64,000 bases of DNA from Wolbachia endosymbiont (group B) of Parapoynx stratiotata (GTDB taxonomy: Bacteria; Pseudomonadota; Alphaproteobacteria; Rickettsiales; Anaplasmataceae). The notes under the pieces were generated by a model that did not search any database, was not told the origin of the DNA, and saw nothing but the letters and a program-made list of their open reading frames with translations. A program made the translations under genes and the position numbers. The stretch covers positions 992,001 to 1,056,000 of the forward strand of contig NZ_OX366335.1 in assembly GCF_947250635.1 (NCBI RefSeq), written 5' to 3'. This document shows positions 1 through 10,322 of this stretch, in pieces. How positions within the stretch are numbered: position 1 is the first letter of the stretch; each line of letters begins with the position of its first letter.

Positions 1-1
1 A

Positions 2-121
2 GTTCTGTTTGGTGCAGGTAGGTTACCACAAGTTATGGGTGATTTAGGCAAAGGCATTAAAAACCTTAAACAAGAACTTAAGGATTCAGAGAAACTATCA
101 TCTAATGAACCAGATCGTTAG
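2..121 (+). CDS. tatA: Sec-independent translocase TatA, C-terminal end (partial)
   Basis: The window opens inside a reading frame of 39 residues plus a stop. It begins [18 protein letters not shown] and continues as a charged amphipathic tail ending NEPDR. The FG-x-G-RLP turn followed by the amphipathic helix [11 protein letters not shown] is the hallmark of TatA/TatE, the pore-forming part of the twin-arginine translocase in the inner membrane. The transmembrane N-terminus lies before the window. A strong terminator follows 15 bp after the stop, so this is the last gene of its transcript. Confidence 0.85.
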   Translation, partial: VLFGAGRLPQVMGDLGKGIKNLKQELKDSEKLSSNEPDR

Positions 122-136
122 CTTCCTTATGTTTCG

Positions 137-167
137 TGACACGCACTAAAGTGCGTGTCATTTGTTT
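137..167 (+). terminator. Rho-independent terminator after tatA
   Basis: A perfect 10-bp stem (TGACACGCAC / GTGCGTGTCA) with a TAAA loop spans 137-160 and is followed by TTTGTTT. It lies just behind the tatA stop. Confidence 0.85.
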
Positions 168-247
168 AAACAAGGCTAAAGAATTGAAGAGGTATGATTG
201 AAGTACAGTAATAATTATGTTAGTTAGAATGTTATTAAAGGTTAATC

Positions 248-901
248 GTGGAAGAAAGTGAGAAATTGACTAAAGATAAAAAATTGGCCTCTGATATTCT
301 AAAAGAGGTTGCAGATACCAATAACAACGATAGTGATAAAGTAACATTGTTCGACATCAAAACAGCTTTACATGAGAGCGGTTTTGGTATTTTAATAATC
401 ATCTTCTCTTTACCGCTATCAGTACCTATACCTGTTCCACCTGGCTATACAACCATTCTTTCTATACCTTTAGTCTTATTTTCACTGCAGCTTCTATTTG
501 GGTTTGATTCTCCTTGGATGCCTAATTGGCTAGAAAGGAAATCTTTTCAACGTTCAACACTAGCTCTCGTGGTAGAGAAAACTTCACCTATATTAAAAAA
601 AATAGAAAAGTTCATGAAACCAAGAATGTCTTTTATTTTTCTTGGTCCGGGTGAAAAGATTCTAGCTTTTATGATGTTGCTTTGTGCAATAATAATAGCT
701 CTTCCATTACCTTTTACTCACTTCCTTCCTGCAATTGGTATAACTCTTATTTCACTCGGCATTATGGGTAAAGATGGATTTTTATCTACGCTGGGAGTGT
801 TATTTTCATTCTGTGCGTTATTGGTTACCCTTATTGTAATAGTTAAAGGACCAAAACTTATAGCCGGAACACTTTCTCTTCTTAAAAGCCTTATAACTTA
901 A
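248..901 (+). CDS. exoD: ExoD family membrane protein, copy 1
   Basis: A 217-residue integral membrane protein that reads as an ExoD (exopolysaccharide synthesis) family member. The conserved core [20 protein letters not shown] is followed by [20 protein letters not shown] and then WLERKSF. Three or four hydrophobic stretches lie at about residues 45-90 and 135-205. The start is a GTG at 248. The biochemical role of ExoD is unsettled even in rhizobia, where it was linked to polysaccharide production. A second copy follows 114 bp downstream. The upstream DNA is duplicated too (ATGTTAGTTAGAA occurs before both), so this is a tandem duplication of about 770 bp. Confidence 0.85.
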   Translation: MEESEKLTKDKKLASDILKEVADTNNNDSDKVTLFDIKTALHESGFGILIIIFSLPLSVPIPVPPGYTTILSIPLVLFSLQLLFGFDSPWMPNWLERKSFQRSTLALVVEKTSPILKKIEKFMKPRMSFIFLGPGEKILAFMMLLCAIIIALPLPFTHFLPAIGITLISLGIMGKDGFLSTLGVLFSFCALLVTLIVIVKGPKLIAGTLSLLKSLIT

Positions 902-1015
902 AAGCTTTAAAACACTTTAATAAAAGAATGAAGTACAGAATGAAATGAATAATCTATATTGAAATATAGCAATAACTATGTTAGTTAGAAGTTATATTGT
1001 TATTAAAGGGTAACT

Positions 1016-1672
1016 GTGGAAAAAAGTGTGAAATTGACTGAAGATAAAAAATTGGCCTCTGATATTCTAAAAGAGGTTGCAGATACTAATAATAACGATA
1101 ATGATAAAGTAACATTATTTGATATTAAAACAGCTTTACATGAGCGTGGTTTTGGTATTTTAATAATCATCTTCTCTTTACCGCTATCAGTACCTATACC
1201 TGTTCCACCTGGCTATACAACCATTCTTTCTATACCTTTAATCTTATTTTCACTGCAGCTTCTATTTGGGTTTGATTCTCCTTGGATGCCTAATTGGCTA
1301 GAAAGGAAATCTTTTCAACGTTCAACACTAGCTCTCGTGGTAGAGAAAACTTCACCTACATTAAAAAAAATAGAAAAGTTCATGAAACCAAGAATGTCTT
1401 TCATTTTTCGTGGTCCTGGTGAAAATATTTTAGCATTTATAATGCTGCTTTGTGCATTATCGATAGCAATCCCACTTCCTTTAACTAACTTCATTCCTGC
1501 AATTGGTACAACTCTCATTTCACTGGGTATCATGAGCAAAGATGGATTTCTCTCTATAATGGGAGTATTAGTATCATTGTGTGGGTTATTACTTACTCTT
1601 GTCGTAATAGTTAAAGGACCACAGCTTATATTTGGAGCATTTTCTTTTCTAAAAAGCTTTGTATATGGTTAA
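1016..1672 (+). CDS. exoD: ExoD family membrane protein, copy 2 (tandem duplicate)
   Basis: A 218-residue paralogue of the preceding gene, also with a GTG start. The first two thirds (to about residue 130) are almost identical to copy 1, whereas the last third differs at many positions. Such a mosaic suggests either ongoing gene conversion of the 5' part or relaxed constraint on the C-terminal helices. The last 8 bp overlap the start of cysS, so the two genes are probably co-transcribed and translationally coupled. Confidence 0.85.
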   Translation: MEKSVKLTEDKKLASDILKEVADTNNNDNDKVTLFDIKTALHERGFGILIIIFSLPLSVPIPVPPGYTTILSIPLILFSLQLLFGFDSPWMPNWLERKSFQRSTLALVVEKTSPTLKKIEKFMKPRMSFIFRGPGENILAFIMLLCALSIAIPLPLTNFIPAIGTTLISLGIMSKDGFLSIMGVLVSLCGLLLTLVVIVKGPQLIFGAFSFLKSFVYG

Positions 1673-3059
1673 GCTTTACAACACTTTAACAAAAAAAAAA
1701 GAGCCCTTTACACCGATCGATAAAGATCATATAAAAATGTACGTTTGTGGGCCAACAGTATATGATACAGCACATATAGGTAATGCACGTTCTATTGTTG
1801 TTTACGATGTATTATTTCGACTGCTTAAATTTTGTTATGGAAAAGTTACTTATGTGCGTAATATAACCGACATCGATGACAAGATAATCAATGCAGCAAA
1901 TGAGAAAAATAGTAATATAGAAAGCATTAGCAAATATTACACTAAAACTTTTCATGAAGACATGGAAAGCATAAATTGTGCAGAACCAACATATGAACCA
2001 AAAGCAACGGAAAACATAGATAACATTATCAAGTTAATTGAGTCTTTGCTGCAAGCTGGTCATGCTTATGAATCCAATAAACATGTATATTTTAGTGTAG
2101 AATCTTACCCTGAATACGGCGTTTTATCAGGAAAAAAAATTGATGAATTAAACTACGGTAGTAGAGTTGAAGTTGGTGAAAATAAAAAACACCCAGGAGA
2201 CTTCGTACTTTGGAAACCTGCAAACGAAACTGACTATAAACTTTCAAGTCACTGGAATAGTCCATGGGGAGAGGGAAGACCAGGGTGGCATATAGAATGT
2301 TCAGCAATGTCATATGCTTACCTTGGCAAAGATTTTGACATTCACGGTGGGGGTATAGACTTGCAATTTCCTCATCATGAGAATGAAATTGCACAGAGTA
2401 AATCTGCATTTGCTGAGTCAACGTTTGCAAAATATTGGGTACACAACGGGTTTCTTACGGTAAATGAAGAGAAAATGAGCAAATCCTTATTTAATATAGT
2501 CAAAGTAAGGGATTTGTTAGATAGTGGAATAAAGGGTGAAGTAATACGTTATGCGCTGCTTAAAACTCACTACAGAAAACCACTTGATTGGACAGAAAAT
2601 GTTATCTCTGAGTCGCAAGAAACTTTAAACAAGTTTTATCGGTTATTACGTAGTACATGTATTGAGGAAAGTGATGCAGAAGTCTCTAAAGATTTTATAG
2701 AGGCTTTGAAAAACGATTTAAACATTCCTGAAGCTGTAGCCATATTGCATGAAATGGCTACAGAAATCAATAAGACAAGTAATGAATGTGAGAGGCTCAA
2801 ATTAACTAAGAAGTTTGTTAAAAGCGCAAGGTTCATTGGTATTCTTGAGTCAAGTTATCAAGAGTGGTTTGCAAGTGGTGTGAGTCATCAAGAAATAGAA
2901 AGGTTGATAGACTTAAGAAAAGTAGCAAAACAAAATAAAGATTATGATACTGCAGACAAAATAAGAGAGCAATTGAAACAAATGGGGGTTACAATTTCTG
3001 ACAACGAAGATGGTACAACAACTTGGTATGGAAAATTATCTCCTATTGTTTATAGATAG
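1665..3059 (+). CDS. cysS: Cysteinyl-tRNA synthetase
   Basis: A class I aminoacyl-tRNA synthetase of 464 residues that charges tRNA-Cys in the cytoplasm. The N-terminal [16 protein letters not shown] carries a zinc-ligand cysteine and the HIGH-like signature. WHIECSAM and [11 protein letters not shown] supply further zinc ligands. EEKMSKS near residue 270 is the KMSKS loop. A helical anticodon domain and the typical C-terminal [14 protein letters not shown] follow. I chose the ATG at 1665; a TTG at 1659 would add only two residues. It overlaps exoD copy 2 upstream and the next small gene downstream. Confidence 0.95.
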   Translation: MVKLYNTLTKKKEPFTPIDKDHIKMYVCGPTVYDTAHIGNARSIVVYDVLFRLLKFCYGKVTYVRNITDIDDKIINAANEKNSNIESISKYYTKTFHEDMESINCAEPTYEPKATENIDNIIKLIESLLQAGHAYESNKHVYFSVESYPEYGVLSGKKIDELNYGSRVEVGENKKHPGDFVLWKPANETDYKLSSHWNSPWGEGRPGWHIECSAMSYAYLGKDFDIHGGGIDLQFPHHENEIAQSKSAFAESTFAKYWVHNGFLTVNEEKMSKSLFNIVKVRDLLDSGIKGEVIRYALLKTHYRKPLDWTENVISESQETLNKFYRLLRSTCIEESDAEVSKDFIEALKNDLNIPEAVAILHEMATEINKTSNECERLKLTKKFVKSARFIGILESSYQEWFASGVSHQEIERLIDLRKVAKQNKDYDTADKIREQLKQMGVTISDNEDGTTTWYGKLSPIVYR

Positions 3060-3441
3060 CCTAGTATCATCGCTTATCTTACCCATACATCAAGGTTTTG
3101 TACTTTACACTATGTTATGCTTTAGGTCAAACTACGATCAACTACTTATATTACTTTTTGGAGTATTAGGATCCAGTCTTGGTGGAATAGCTAACTGGTA
3201 TTTAGGTAGAATAACAATTTTTATCAGAAGATCACATCACAAATTAGAGAATGAAGACAAAACACCAAAAATCGTAAGGCACCTACTGATTTGTGCAGTT
3301 GCATTGCTTTCGTGGGTACCAGCACTTGGAAGTGTGACTCAGATTTTATCCGGTTACTTCAAGTTAAACCTTTATATTCTTGTTCCCTTAATTATTTTAT
3401 CTAACTTCCTCTGTTTGTTGTATCTAACGTTTACCATCTAA
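3028..3441 (+). CDS. Small polytopic membrane protein, YqaA/DedA-like
   Basis: A membrane protein of about 137 residues beginning [19 protein letters not shown]. The features [19 protein letters not shown], then a basic loop, then [17 protein letters not shown] match the short YqaA-type members of the SNARE-associated/DedA superfamily, where G-x3-G-x2-NWYLG is typical. Function is unproven; DedA-like proteins are linked to lipid carrier transport and membrane homeostasis. It overlaps the 3' end of cysS by 32 bp in another frame. An upstream ATG at 3010 would add six residues. Confidence 0.7.
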   Translation: MENYLLLFIDSLVSSLILPIHQGFVLYTMLCFRSNYDQLLILLFGVLGSSLGGIANWYLGRITIFIRRSHHKLENEDKTPKIVRHLLICAVALLSWVPALGSVTQILSGYFKLNLYILVPLIILSNFLCLLYLTFTI

Positions 3442-3471
3442 CTAAACATCAATAAACAACTTTTCTTCTGT

Positions 3472-6408
3472 TCATATTGAGCTAAATTTCTTCTTCAAAC
3501 TACCTTTTAAAATGCTTTTATTAGTTTTTGTCATAATACGATCAAATACTCCTAATAACCTCTTAAGTAAGCTTGGGGTTAGCGAAGAGATAGGATTAAC
3601 AGATACGTTGTTGTTTTTATCATCACCATTTGCTTTGTAGTCTATTGAAATAATCCCCCTACTCTTCCCACCAGTCAGAAGTTTTCCGATTATAGGGATT
3701 TTCAACAAAGATTTGTTAATTGAGTATGCCGGTATTACTTGTCCTTCAACCTGGAATTTATAACCCTTAATATCGAGCGTACCACTAGTGCTAATGCCTA
3801 GTTCCGCTCCTTCAAGCCAAGATTCTTCAATTTCAACAGTGCCATCTTTATATGAAAAAGGTGCATTACACTTATAAAAATGTACACCTTCGTTCTTTAT
3901 AGCATTTACAATACCAGGCAGTGAAGACATTGATAATAAAGTGGTAAGCAGTGGAGCATCTTTGATATAGAAATTGCTGATAGATAACATACCATAATGT
4001 TCTCCATTTTCTCTCTTAGAAGATAGATAAAGAGATAATTTGCCATTTTTAACTGATTTACCAATACCTAAAGAACGCAAAAGCATACCTGAATTATCCG
4101 AATATATTTCAAGCCCTATTTCACTATGTTCTACTAGTATATTACTGTTATCTTCTAAAAACTGTCCTGTGAATTGACTTCCACTACAATCACCTTTAGC
4201 ACAAGTTACATTTAGCTTAGCATCTTTTATGATAATTCCTTCTTTCATAATTATATTATCAACATTCATAGTAACTTCTATTTTGTTATTTAATCGATTA
4301 CTATCTTTGCCAAGTAAACCTAACACATCACTTAAGTTGATTTTCTCACCGTGAATAGTTATGGCATTTTTCTCCTTACCTGATTCAATTTCTATACTAA
4401 AATTATTATCAGGTAATTTAAAGTTGCTAGAATTTAAATATAGATTTCCATTTTCTACTCTTCCGCTAAATTTTATGTCTAGATCATTTCCTACAACGTC
4501 TAGTTTATCTATTAGCAACTCACCTACTCCTTTTAGCCTTGTAGAAAATAAAACTTCATTGTGATCTTCAAAATGGTTTTTCCACCCTAAGTAGCTTGAA
4601 CGCAACTCGAGCTCTGATAAATCTATATTACCATTAACGTACCCTGTTTTGTCTTGATACATTACTGACTCTATATTTGCATTGATATAACCATCACCGA
4701 AATTAAGTATTTGAGCAGGTAAATCTCCAGTCAAACTCCAGACAAAATTTTCATTTTTATTGCTACTTTTGAGGTCAAATAGAAGCTGTGTATTATTTAC
4801 CATACCACTGCCATTTAAATCTATAAAGTCACTCCCAAAATCGAGCTTAATATCATACTTACCAAAACTTCCATTATACACCACCAAATTATCAATTTCA
4901 GAATGAAATTTGGCCGAAAAATCTACTTTTTTATCACTAGAGTTTAGATTAAAAATGCGAAAATTGAATACAGACTTTGCTATTCCACCTACTTTATCTC
5001 TTTCAAGTTTTACCACATCATCCAGCTTAAATCTTATAGGCTCATATAACCCATAAGCATCACTTACAGCCTGACCATTAATGGTAAGAACAGAATCTTC
5101 TTTATTGAGAGAGTTCATTTCAATATGACCACTATTGATAGTAAAATTCTGAAACTTAGCTCTATTTACAATAATTTTGAGATTGTTATCCTTGAGAGTT
5201 AACTCACCGTTCAACTTCTCCACTCGTTCAAAATCCTCATCAAATTGAACGCTGCCATTTTCTATATCAGCAACAATTACAATGTCTGATAGATCGTCAT
5301 TAACCAAATTGTTAATTTTGCCATTGAAACTTACAATGGTATTTAGAACATCCCCATCAATATTATTACAATACCAGCTTTTAAATTTACTATTTACTAC
5401 ACCATCTGGTACATAAGTACATAAATCTTTTGCAACAAGTTTACTAATATTAACTCTAAGCAAAGCATGATTTGTGCCAAAGTTCATTTTGCCAATCAAA
5501 GAAAGGTAAGTATCATTTAACTTAAAATGAAAGTTTTTTACGCTAATGATTTCATCACTATATGTCAAATTTACATTTACATTAGTCAAGGCTAAGTTTT
5601 TACCTGAGTGACTCTCTGTATTTAACACGTATATGTTTCCATCCATAACTTCATCCTTTCCATTAATCCTCATTGAGAAGTTCCCTTTGAACCCTATTTC
5701 TTTGTCCAAATTGTAACTTTTAACTAGTGTGGAAAACTCGTTAAATAGCCCCAACTTTAGGTTATAAAATGTTCCATACAAATTTAACAAATTATTGCGA
5801 TTTTTTATCATAATAGATAAATCATCTAGAATCCCCTTTTTATCTTTTGTATGAACACGAATATCCAAAACATTGAAATCTTCCCCCTTCCCTGCATATA
5901 CTTTATCGATGAAAAACTCACCTTCCGTGCTTTTATTGACAGCAATGTTAGTAATTTCAATCCTTGAGTCTGCATTTAAGTAGAAAAAAATTTTTCTTAT
6001 TGTCTTCAGCAGATTTTTTGTACTACTCATCTTATCTGTCATTACAGATGTTGTTATTCCTCTGGTCTCTTCCTTCTTGATATATATGTGTACATTACCA
6101 GCTAAAACCTGAGAGAACTTTTTGGAACTTAACTTAAAGTGTACGAAAAGCTCAGGAACTTCTATGGTAAAGTCAGGATTTGTTATTTTTAAATCTGTAA
6201 TGACTAGCTTGCCATCTTTCTGCCAAATAACCGAGGTACTCTCCATGCTGACATCCGAATTGGTAAATATCTTTAATATTTTTTTCTTTATATAAAAATT
6301 AATATAACTAATATTGATTTCTAAAGGACCTTCCCCTTTAAAAGGGATAAAGAAGCAGAATATAAATAATAAAATTATAGAAAATGATAGAGCTATTTTT
6401 TTAAGCAT
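3472..6408 (-). CDS. AsmA-like / YhdP-type large envelope protein
   Basis: A 978-residue protein with one N-terminal hydrophobic anchor (residues 5-24), followed by a long beta-rich region with repeated FxIxG-type strands. The last 250 residues resemble the AsmA-2/YhdP C-terminal domain, with features such as LTTLLSMSSLPGIVNAI, YKDGTVEIEESWLEGAELG, GTLDIKGY and IPIIGKLLTGG. Proteins of this superfamily bridge the inner and outer membranes and are implicated in phospholipid transport. It overlaps the end of rnhA by 8 bp and is translated after it. Assignment to a named subfamily is inferred from these motifs. Confidence 0.75.
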   Translation of the reverse strand: MLKKIALSFSIILLFIFCFFIPFKGEGPLEINISYINFYIKKKILKIFTNSDVSMESTSVIWQKDGKLVITDLKITNPDFTIEVPELFVHFKLSSKKFSQVLAGNVHIYIKKEETRGITTSVMTDKMSSTKNLLKTIRKIFFYLNADSRIEITNIAVNKSTEGEFFIDKVYAGKGEDFNVLDIRVHTKDKKGILDDLSIMIKNRNNLLNLYGTFYNLKLGLFNEFSTLVKSYNLDKEIGFKGNFSMRINGKDEVMDGNIYVLNTESHSGKNLALTNVNVNLTYSDEIISVKNFHFKLNDTYLSLIGKMNFGTNHALLRVNISKLVAKDLCTYVPDGVVNSKFKSWYCNNIDGDVLNTIVSFNGKINNLVNDDLSDIVIVADIENGSVQFDEDFERVEKLNGELTLKDNNLKIIVNRAKFQNFTINSGHIEMNSLNKEDSVLTINGQAVSDAYGLYEPIRFKLDDVVKLERDKVGGIAKSVFNFRIFNLNSSDKKVDFSAKFHSEIDNLVVYNGSFGKYDIKLDFGSDFIDLNGSGMVNNTQLLFDLKSSNKNENFVWSLTGDLPAQILNFGDGYINANIESVMYQDKTGYVNGNIDLSELELRSSYLGWKNHFEDHNEVLFSTRLKGVGELLIDKLDVVGNDLDIKFSGRVENGNLYLNSSNFKLPDNNFSIEIESGKEKNAITIHGEKINLSDVLGLLGKDSNRLNNKIEVTMNVDNIIMKEGIIIKDAKLNVTCAKGDCSGSQFTGQFLEDNSNILVEHSEIGLEIYSDNSGMLLRSLGIGKSVKNGKLSLYLSSKRENGEHYGMLSISNFYIKDAPLLTTLLSMSSLPGIVNAIKNEGVHFYKCNAPFSYKDGTVEIEESWLEGAELGISTSGTLDIKGYKFQVEGQVIPAYSINKSLLKIPIIGKLLTGGKSRGIISIDYKANGDDKNNNVSVNPISSLTPSLLKRLLGVFDRIMTKTNKSILKGSLKKKFSSI

Positions 6409-6838
6409 CGATTATTGCTTTTCTTGCTAAGCTGTCGGCTTCTTCATTGTATTTATCACCATTATGCGCTTTCACCCACTTCCAGTTAATCTCATGTTGC
6501 AAAGCAACATCGTCTAATTCTTTCCATAATTCTATATTTTTTACTGACTTCTTATTACTTGTCTTCCAGCCGTTCATTTTCCACTTATTTATCCATTCTG
6601 TTATACCGTATTTAATATAGAGGCTATCCGTATACAAACTGATATTACAAGGAAATTTTAATACCTTCAGTCCATTGATCACTGCTGTTAACTCCATTTT
6701 ATTATTTGTAGTATTTTCTTCTCTACCACAGATGTTCTTTATATGATTTTGAAATAATATGATTGCTGCCCACCCTCCTGTCCCTGGGTTACCAGAGCAT
6801 GCTCCATCTGTGTATATTGTCACTTCCTTTTTCTTCAT
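6401..6838 (-). CDS. rnhA: Ribonuclease HI
   Basis: A 145-residue RNase HI that degrades the RNA strand of RNA-DNA hybrids. All catalytic elements are visible: IYTDGACSGNPG (first Asp), KMELTAVING (Glu), LYTDSLYIKYGI (second Asp), WVKAHNGDKYNEEAD (the His loop and last Asp), then the C-terminal LARKA. Length is normal for bacterial RNase HI. It lies at the head of a two-gene unit with the AsmA-like gene, 74 bp downstream of the cox cluster on the same strand. Confidence 0.95.
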   Translation of the reverse strand: MKKKEVTIYTDGACSGNPGTGGWAAIILFQNHIKNICGREENTTNNKMELTAVINGLKVLKFPCNISLYTDSLYIKYGITEWINKWKMNGWKTSNKKSVKNIELWKELDDVALQHEINWKWVKAHNGDKYNEEADSLARKAIIDA

Positions 6839-6912
6839 CTTTAACTGTAGTGAATTAATAAAGTATATCGTTGCTTCTATAAAATCACAATTTTTATAGA
6901 TATAGAGGCAAT

Positions 6913-7011
6913 TTAAGCCGCACCTTTAAATTTTATTATGGAAATAAAAAAAAGTGCTACAACGAGCATTATTAGAAGAGAAAGTAAAAGATAGTTTTTA
7001 TGTTCTTTCAT
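6913..7011 (-). CDS. Tiny membrane protein of the cox cluster (CoxF-like)
   Basis: A 32-residue frame starting ATG at 7011, two bases after the ctaB stop. It encodes MKEHKNYLLLSLLIMLVVAL followed by FFISIIKFKGAA: a short basic head, one transmembrane helix ending in FFISIIK, and a short tail. In alpha-proteobacteria a similar single-helix protein (called CoxF or hypothetical) sits directly after ctaB in cytochrome oxidase operons and carries the same pattern LALLVALFYxVTIxK. Position and architecture support a real gene that would be missed by length cut-offs. A role in oxidase assembly is inferred from context only. Confidence 0.65.
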   Translation of the reverse strand: MKEHKNYLLLSLLIMLVVALFFISIIKFKGAA

Positions 7012-7013
7012 GG

Positions 7014-7901
7014 TTAAAATAAATCAATAGAGCAGTAAATAACGCTGGCAAACAGAGAAAATAGATAAGAAATCGAATAAGAAAACATTTTTTTCTGCGA
7101 GCTATGACTCTTAAGCCTTATAACGGATGCAGCAAACCAAATAAAAACACACCCTTCAATAATTGCCATACTGAGGTAAAATAGAGCCTTTTTCAAAAAT
7201 AGTGCTGGAAGTAAGCTAGTTAATACGAGTAACACGCTATAGATTAATATATATTTCCTCGTTTTTTCTGGACCATAAACGATATTGAACATTGGAATCG
7301 ATGCTTTTGTATAATCTTCAGATCTATTTAAAGATAGAGCCCAAAAATGTGGTGGAGTCCACATAAAAATTATTAAAAATAGAATACAACTTTCCCAGCT
7401 TACAGAGTCAGTTACAACCGCCCAGCCAATCATTGGAGGAAAAGCACCTGCTGCACCACCAATAACAATATTCTGCGGAGTACGCCTTTTGAGCCAAATT
7501 GTATACACAAAAACATAAAATAATATGCTAATTGCAAGCAAAGCAGCAGAAACATAGTTCACTGCTATTGCCATGATAAATACTGACAATATCCCAAGAG
7601 TTATGCCAAATTCAAGCGCGCTTTCTGCAGAAACTCTACCTGAAGGTATAGGGCGGTTTTTTGTTCTCTCCATAAGCAAGTCTATATCTCTGTCATACCA
7701 CATATTTATCGCACCTGCAGATCCTGAACCAAGAGCAATGCATACCAGAGATATTAGTACAAGAAAAGGATGAATACTACCCGGCGCAGCAACCATTCCA
7801 GCAACTGCAGTAAACACTACAAGGTACATTATCCTTGGCTTTAGCAAATGCCAAAAATCCAGTATTGTTGATTCAACATTTAGCAAAACACTTGTGTACA
7901 T
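7014..7901 (-). CDS. ctaB: Protoheme IX farnesyltransferase (haem O synthase)
   Basis: A 295-residue UbiA-superfamily membrane enzyme that adds a farnesyl group to haem b to make haem O for the terminal oxidase. The first Asp-rich motif is [23 protein letters not shown]. The second conserved loop is [21 protein letters not shown], and WTPPHFWAL is also typical. Around nine hydrophobic segments follow the family plan. It starts one base after the coxA stop, consistent with a coxB-coxA-ctaB operon. Confidence 0.95.
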   Translation of the reverse strand: MYTSVLLNVESTILDFWHLLKPRIMYLVVFTAVAGMVAAPGSIHPFLVLISLVCIALGSGSAGAINMWYDRDIDLLMERTKNRPIPSGRVSAESALEFGITLGILSVFIMAIAVNYVSAALLAISILFYVFVYTIWLKRRTPQNIVIGGAAGAFPPMIGWAVVTDSVSWESCILFLIIFMWTPPHFWALSLNRSEDYTKASIPMFNIVYGPEKTRKYILIYSVLLVLTSLLPALFLKKALFYLSMAIIEGCVFIWFAASVIRLKSHSSQKKMFSYSISYLFSLFASVIYCSIDLF

Positions 7902-7902
7902 T

Positions 7903-9453
7903 CTATTTTATCACTGGTGGTTTTTCAAAAGTATGAAAAGGCGGTGGTGAAGATACTGTCCATTCTAAAGTGTCACCTTCCCAAGGATTATCTCCAGCTT
8001 TCTTGCCCCATTTGAAGAGATGTATAACTATAAACACAAAAAACATAACTGAAACAAAGGACATATATGAGCCAACTGAGGATATATAATTCCAAGGGAT
8101 AAACGCGTCGGGATAATCAGGTATACGCCTTGGCATGCCGGCTAATCCCAGGAAATGCTGAGGTAAGAAAGTAACATTGGTGCTAATAAAAGTGAGCCAA
8201 AAGTGTACCTTTCCTAAACACTCGTTATATTGCTTACCTGACATTTTGCCTATCCAATAATAAAAACCAGCGAAGGCTCCAAATAATGCAGCAAGCGACA
8301 TGACATAGTGAAAGTGAGCAACGACATAATAGGTATCGTGTAAAAGTTTATCTATTCCACCGTGAGAAAGAATTATTCCGGTTATACCCCCACCAACAAA
8401 CATAAAAATAAAACCTAGCGCAAATAGCATAGGGGTTTTAAATTCAATTGCCCCACCCCACATAGTTGCAATCCAGCTAAAAACTTTTACACCAGTTATA
8501 ACACCAATAAAAATTGTTGTAGTGCTAAAAAACACAGCAGCATCTTCGCTAAGCCCAACAGTAAACATATGATGAGCCCAAACCATAAAACCAAATGCTG
8601 CTATACCTATCATAGCATAAACCATCCCTTTATAGCCAAATACTGGCCTATGGGAAAAAGTTGATACGACTTGACTTATGATGCCAAATGCAGGGAAAAT
8701 AATTATGTAAACTTCTGGATGACCAAAAAACCAAAACAGGTGTTGAAATAACACAGGATCACCGCCACCAGCAGGATCAAAAAAGGAAGTACCAATATTG
8801 CGATCAGTTAGCAGCATAGTTATAGCACCAGCAAGTACCGGTAAGGCAACAATTAACATAAATGACGTTAGTAAAACAGACCAAACAAATAGTGGCATTT
8901 TAGTGAGTGACATACCTTTTGCACGCATATTGAATATAGTGACTATAAAGTTGATCGCCCCAACAATTGATGACATACCAGCAACATGAAGTGCAAGTAT
9001 AGCAAGATCAACTCCTGCACTTGGGTGGGACATAATTTGCGACAAAGGTGGGTATAAAGTCCATCCTGTCCCAGGACCTTCGCCAGCAAACACCGAGAGA
9101 ATGAGCAGAATAAAAGATGATACTAATAACCAAAAACTTAAATTATTCATACGAGGAAATGCCATATCTGGTGAACCAATCATTAGAGGTACGAACCAAT
9201 TACCAAATCCTCCCATTAAGGCTGGCATTATCATAAAAAACACCATTATTACCGCATGCCCTGTAATCATTACGTTATATAGCTGGTAATTATTGTTCAG
9301 TATATTAATGTGCATTAGCTGAGTACGAATAATTACCGATAATAATCCACCAATAATTCCAGCTAATATGGAAAAAATAATGTATAGTGTCCCTATATCT
9401 TTGTGATTAGTAGAAAACAGCCAACGTCTTATACCTTTTGGTACATCACTCAT
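7903..9453 (-). CDS. coxA: Cytochrome c oxidase subunit I
   Basis: The 516-residue catalytic subunit of the aa3-type oxidase, with twelve transmembrane helices. Ligand motifs are intact: [13 protein letters not shown] (haem a His), [18 protein letters not shown] (CuB His and cross-linked Tyr), WAHHMFTVG (CuB His pair), and [10 protein letters not shown] (haem a3 and haem a His). It ends close to the normal C-terminus for alpha-proteobacterial CoxA. The gene lies 15 bp after coxB and 1 bp before ctaB, giving a compact respiratory operon. Confidence 0.97.
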   Translation of the reverse strand: MSDVPKGIRRWLFSTNHKDIGTLYIIFSILAGIIGGLLSVIIRTQLMHINILNNNYQLYNVMITGHAVIMVFFMIMPALMGGFGNWFVPLMIGSPDMAFPRMNNLSFWLLVSSFILLILSVFAGEGPGTGWTLYPPLSQIMSHPSAGVDLAILALHVAGMSSIVGAINFIVTIFNMRAKGMSLTKMPLFVWSVLLTSFMLIVALPVLAGAITMLLTDRNIGTSFFDPAGGGDPVLFQHLFWFFGHPEVYIIIFPAFGIISQVVSTFSHRPVFGYKGMVYAMIGIAAFGFMVWAHHMFTVGLSEDAAVFFSTTTIFIGVITGVKVFSWIATMWGGAIEFKTPMLFALGFIFMFVGGGITGIILSHGGIDKLLHDTYYVVAHFHYVMSLAALFGAFAGFYYWIGKMSGKQYNECLGKVHFWLTFISTNVTFLPQHFLGLAGMPRRIPDYPDAFIPWNYISSVGSYMSFVSVMFFVFIVIHLFKWGKKAGDNPWEGDTLEWTVSSPPPFHTFEKPPVIK

Positions 9454-9468
9454 ATCTATACTCCAAAC

Positions 9469-10233
9469 TTAACTTACTAATTTTTTATCTTCAATCCACT
9501 TATTAAAATCTTCTTTACTCACTGCTTCAACAACAATTGGCATAAATCCATGACCTTGACCACATAGTTCATAACATTGCCCATAATAAATACCGGGCTT
9601 TGTAACGTTAAACCATGCTTCATTCAGCCTACCTGGTATTGCATCAATTTTTATACCAAAAGCCGGTATTCCCCAGCTATGTATTACATCTCCTGCTGTC
9701 ACTTGTAAACGAATATTAGTATTGATAGGTAAAATAACGTTATTATCAACAGAGAATAGTTTTAAATCTCTTTCGGTAAAGTCTTCTTTTCCTTTTATAT
9801 AGCTGTCAAATGAAATACCTTGATATTCTGGGTACTGGTAACTCCAATACCATTGATGACCAATAACTTTTAGTGTTATGTCAGCTTTTGGCACTTTCTC
9901 CTGTAGTTTAATTAATTCAGCATTTTTAAAAGCCAATACCCCAACAATAATCGTTGGTATAACAAACCAGATAATTTCTACAAAGATATTATGAGTTATT
10001 TTACTGACATTTTTCACTTTGCCCTTACGAAAGCGAAATACTACATAAGCAAGCAGGGCCCATACAAAAAGCATAATTGCAATCATTACACTCATCACAA
10101 ACGAATGTGACTTAACTACAACCTCCATTATCTCAGTTGCAGGCGCAGGAAATCCAAATTGCCAAGAAGTAGGAGCAGAAGCAATTGATATGTTTGAGTA
10201 AAACATTATCAATAATGCAAATAACTTCACCAT
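9469..10233 (-). CDS. coxB: Cytochrome c oxidase subunit II
   Basis: The electron-entry subunit, about 254 residues from the ATG at 10233 (a GTG at 10275 would give 268). The N-terminus MVKLFALLIMFYSNISIASA looks like a signal peptide. Two transmembrane helices follow, then the periplasmic cupredoxin domain. WYWSYQYPEY is the aromatic electron-entry patch. HSWGIPAFGIKIDAIPGR and YGQCYELCGQGHGFMPI contain the CuA ligands (His, two Cys, Glu, His, Met). It is the first gene of the oxidase operon. Confidence 0.95.
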   Translation of the reverse strand: MVKLFALLIMFYSNISIASAPTSWQFGFPAPATEIMEVVVKSHSFVMSVMIAIMLFVWALLAYVVFRFRKGKVKNVSKITHNIFVEIIWFVIPTIIVGVLAFKNAELIKLQEKVPKADITLKVIGHQWYWSYQYPEYQGISFDSYIKGKEDFTERDLKLFSVDNNVILPINTNIRLQVTAGDVIHSWGIPAFGIKIDAIPGRLNEAWFNVTKPGIYYGQCYELCGQGHGFMPIVVEAVSKEDFNKWIEDKKLVS

Positions 10234-10292
10234 ATTTTTTGCTGTAAAACTAACTGTATAATAATATATATACACTTACTATGCAAACAGAG

Positions 10293-10322
10293 ATTATAGA
10301 ATGCACACAAGTGTTTTGCTAA
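10293..10322 (-). promoter_or_regulatory. Candidate promoter of the coxB operon
   Basis: On the minus strand TTAGCA (10317-10322) and TATAAT (10293-10298) are separated by 18 bp, about 60 bp upstream of the coxB ATG. The -10 box is perfect and the -35 box is weak. Confidence 0.4.
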
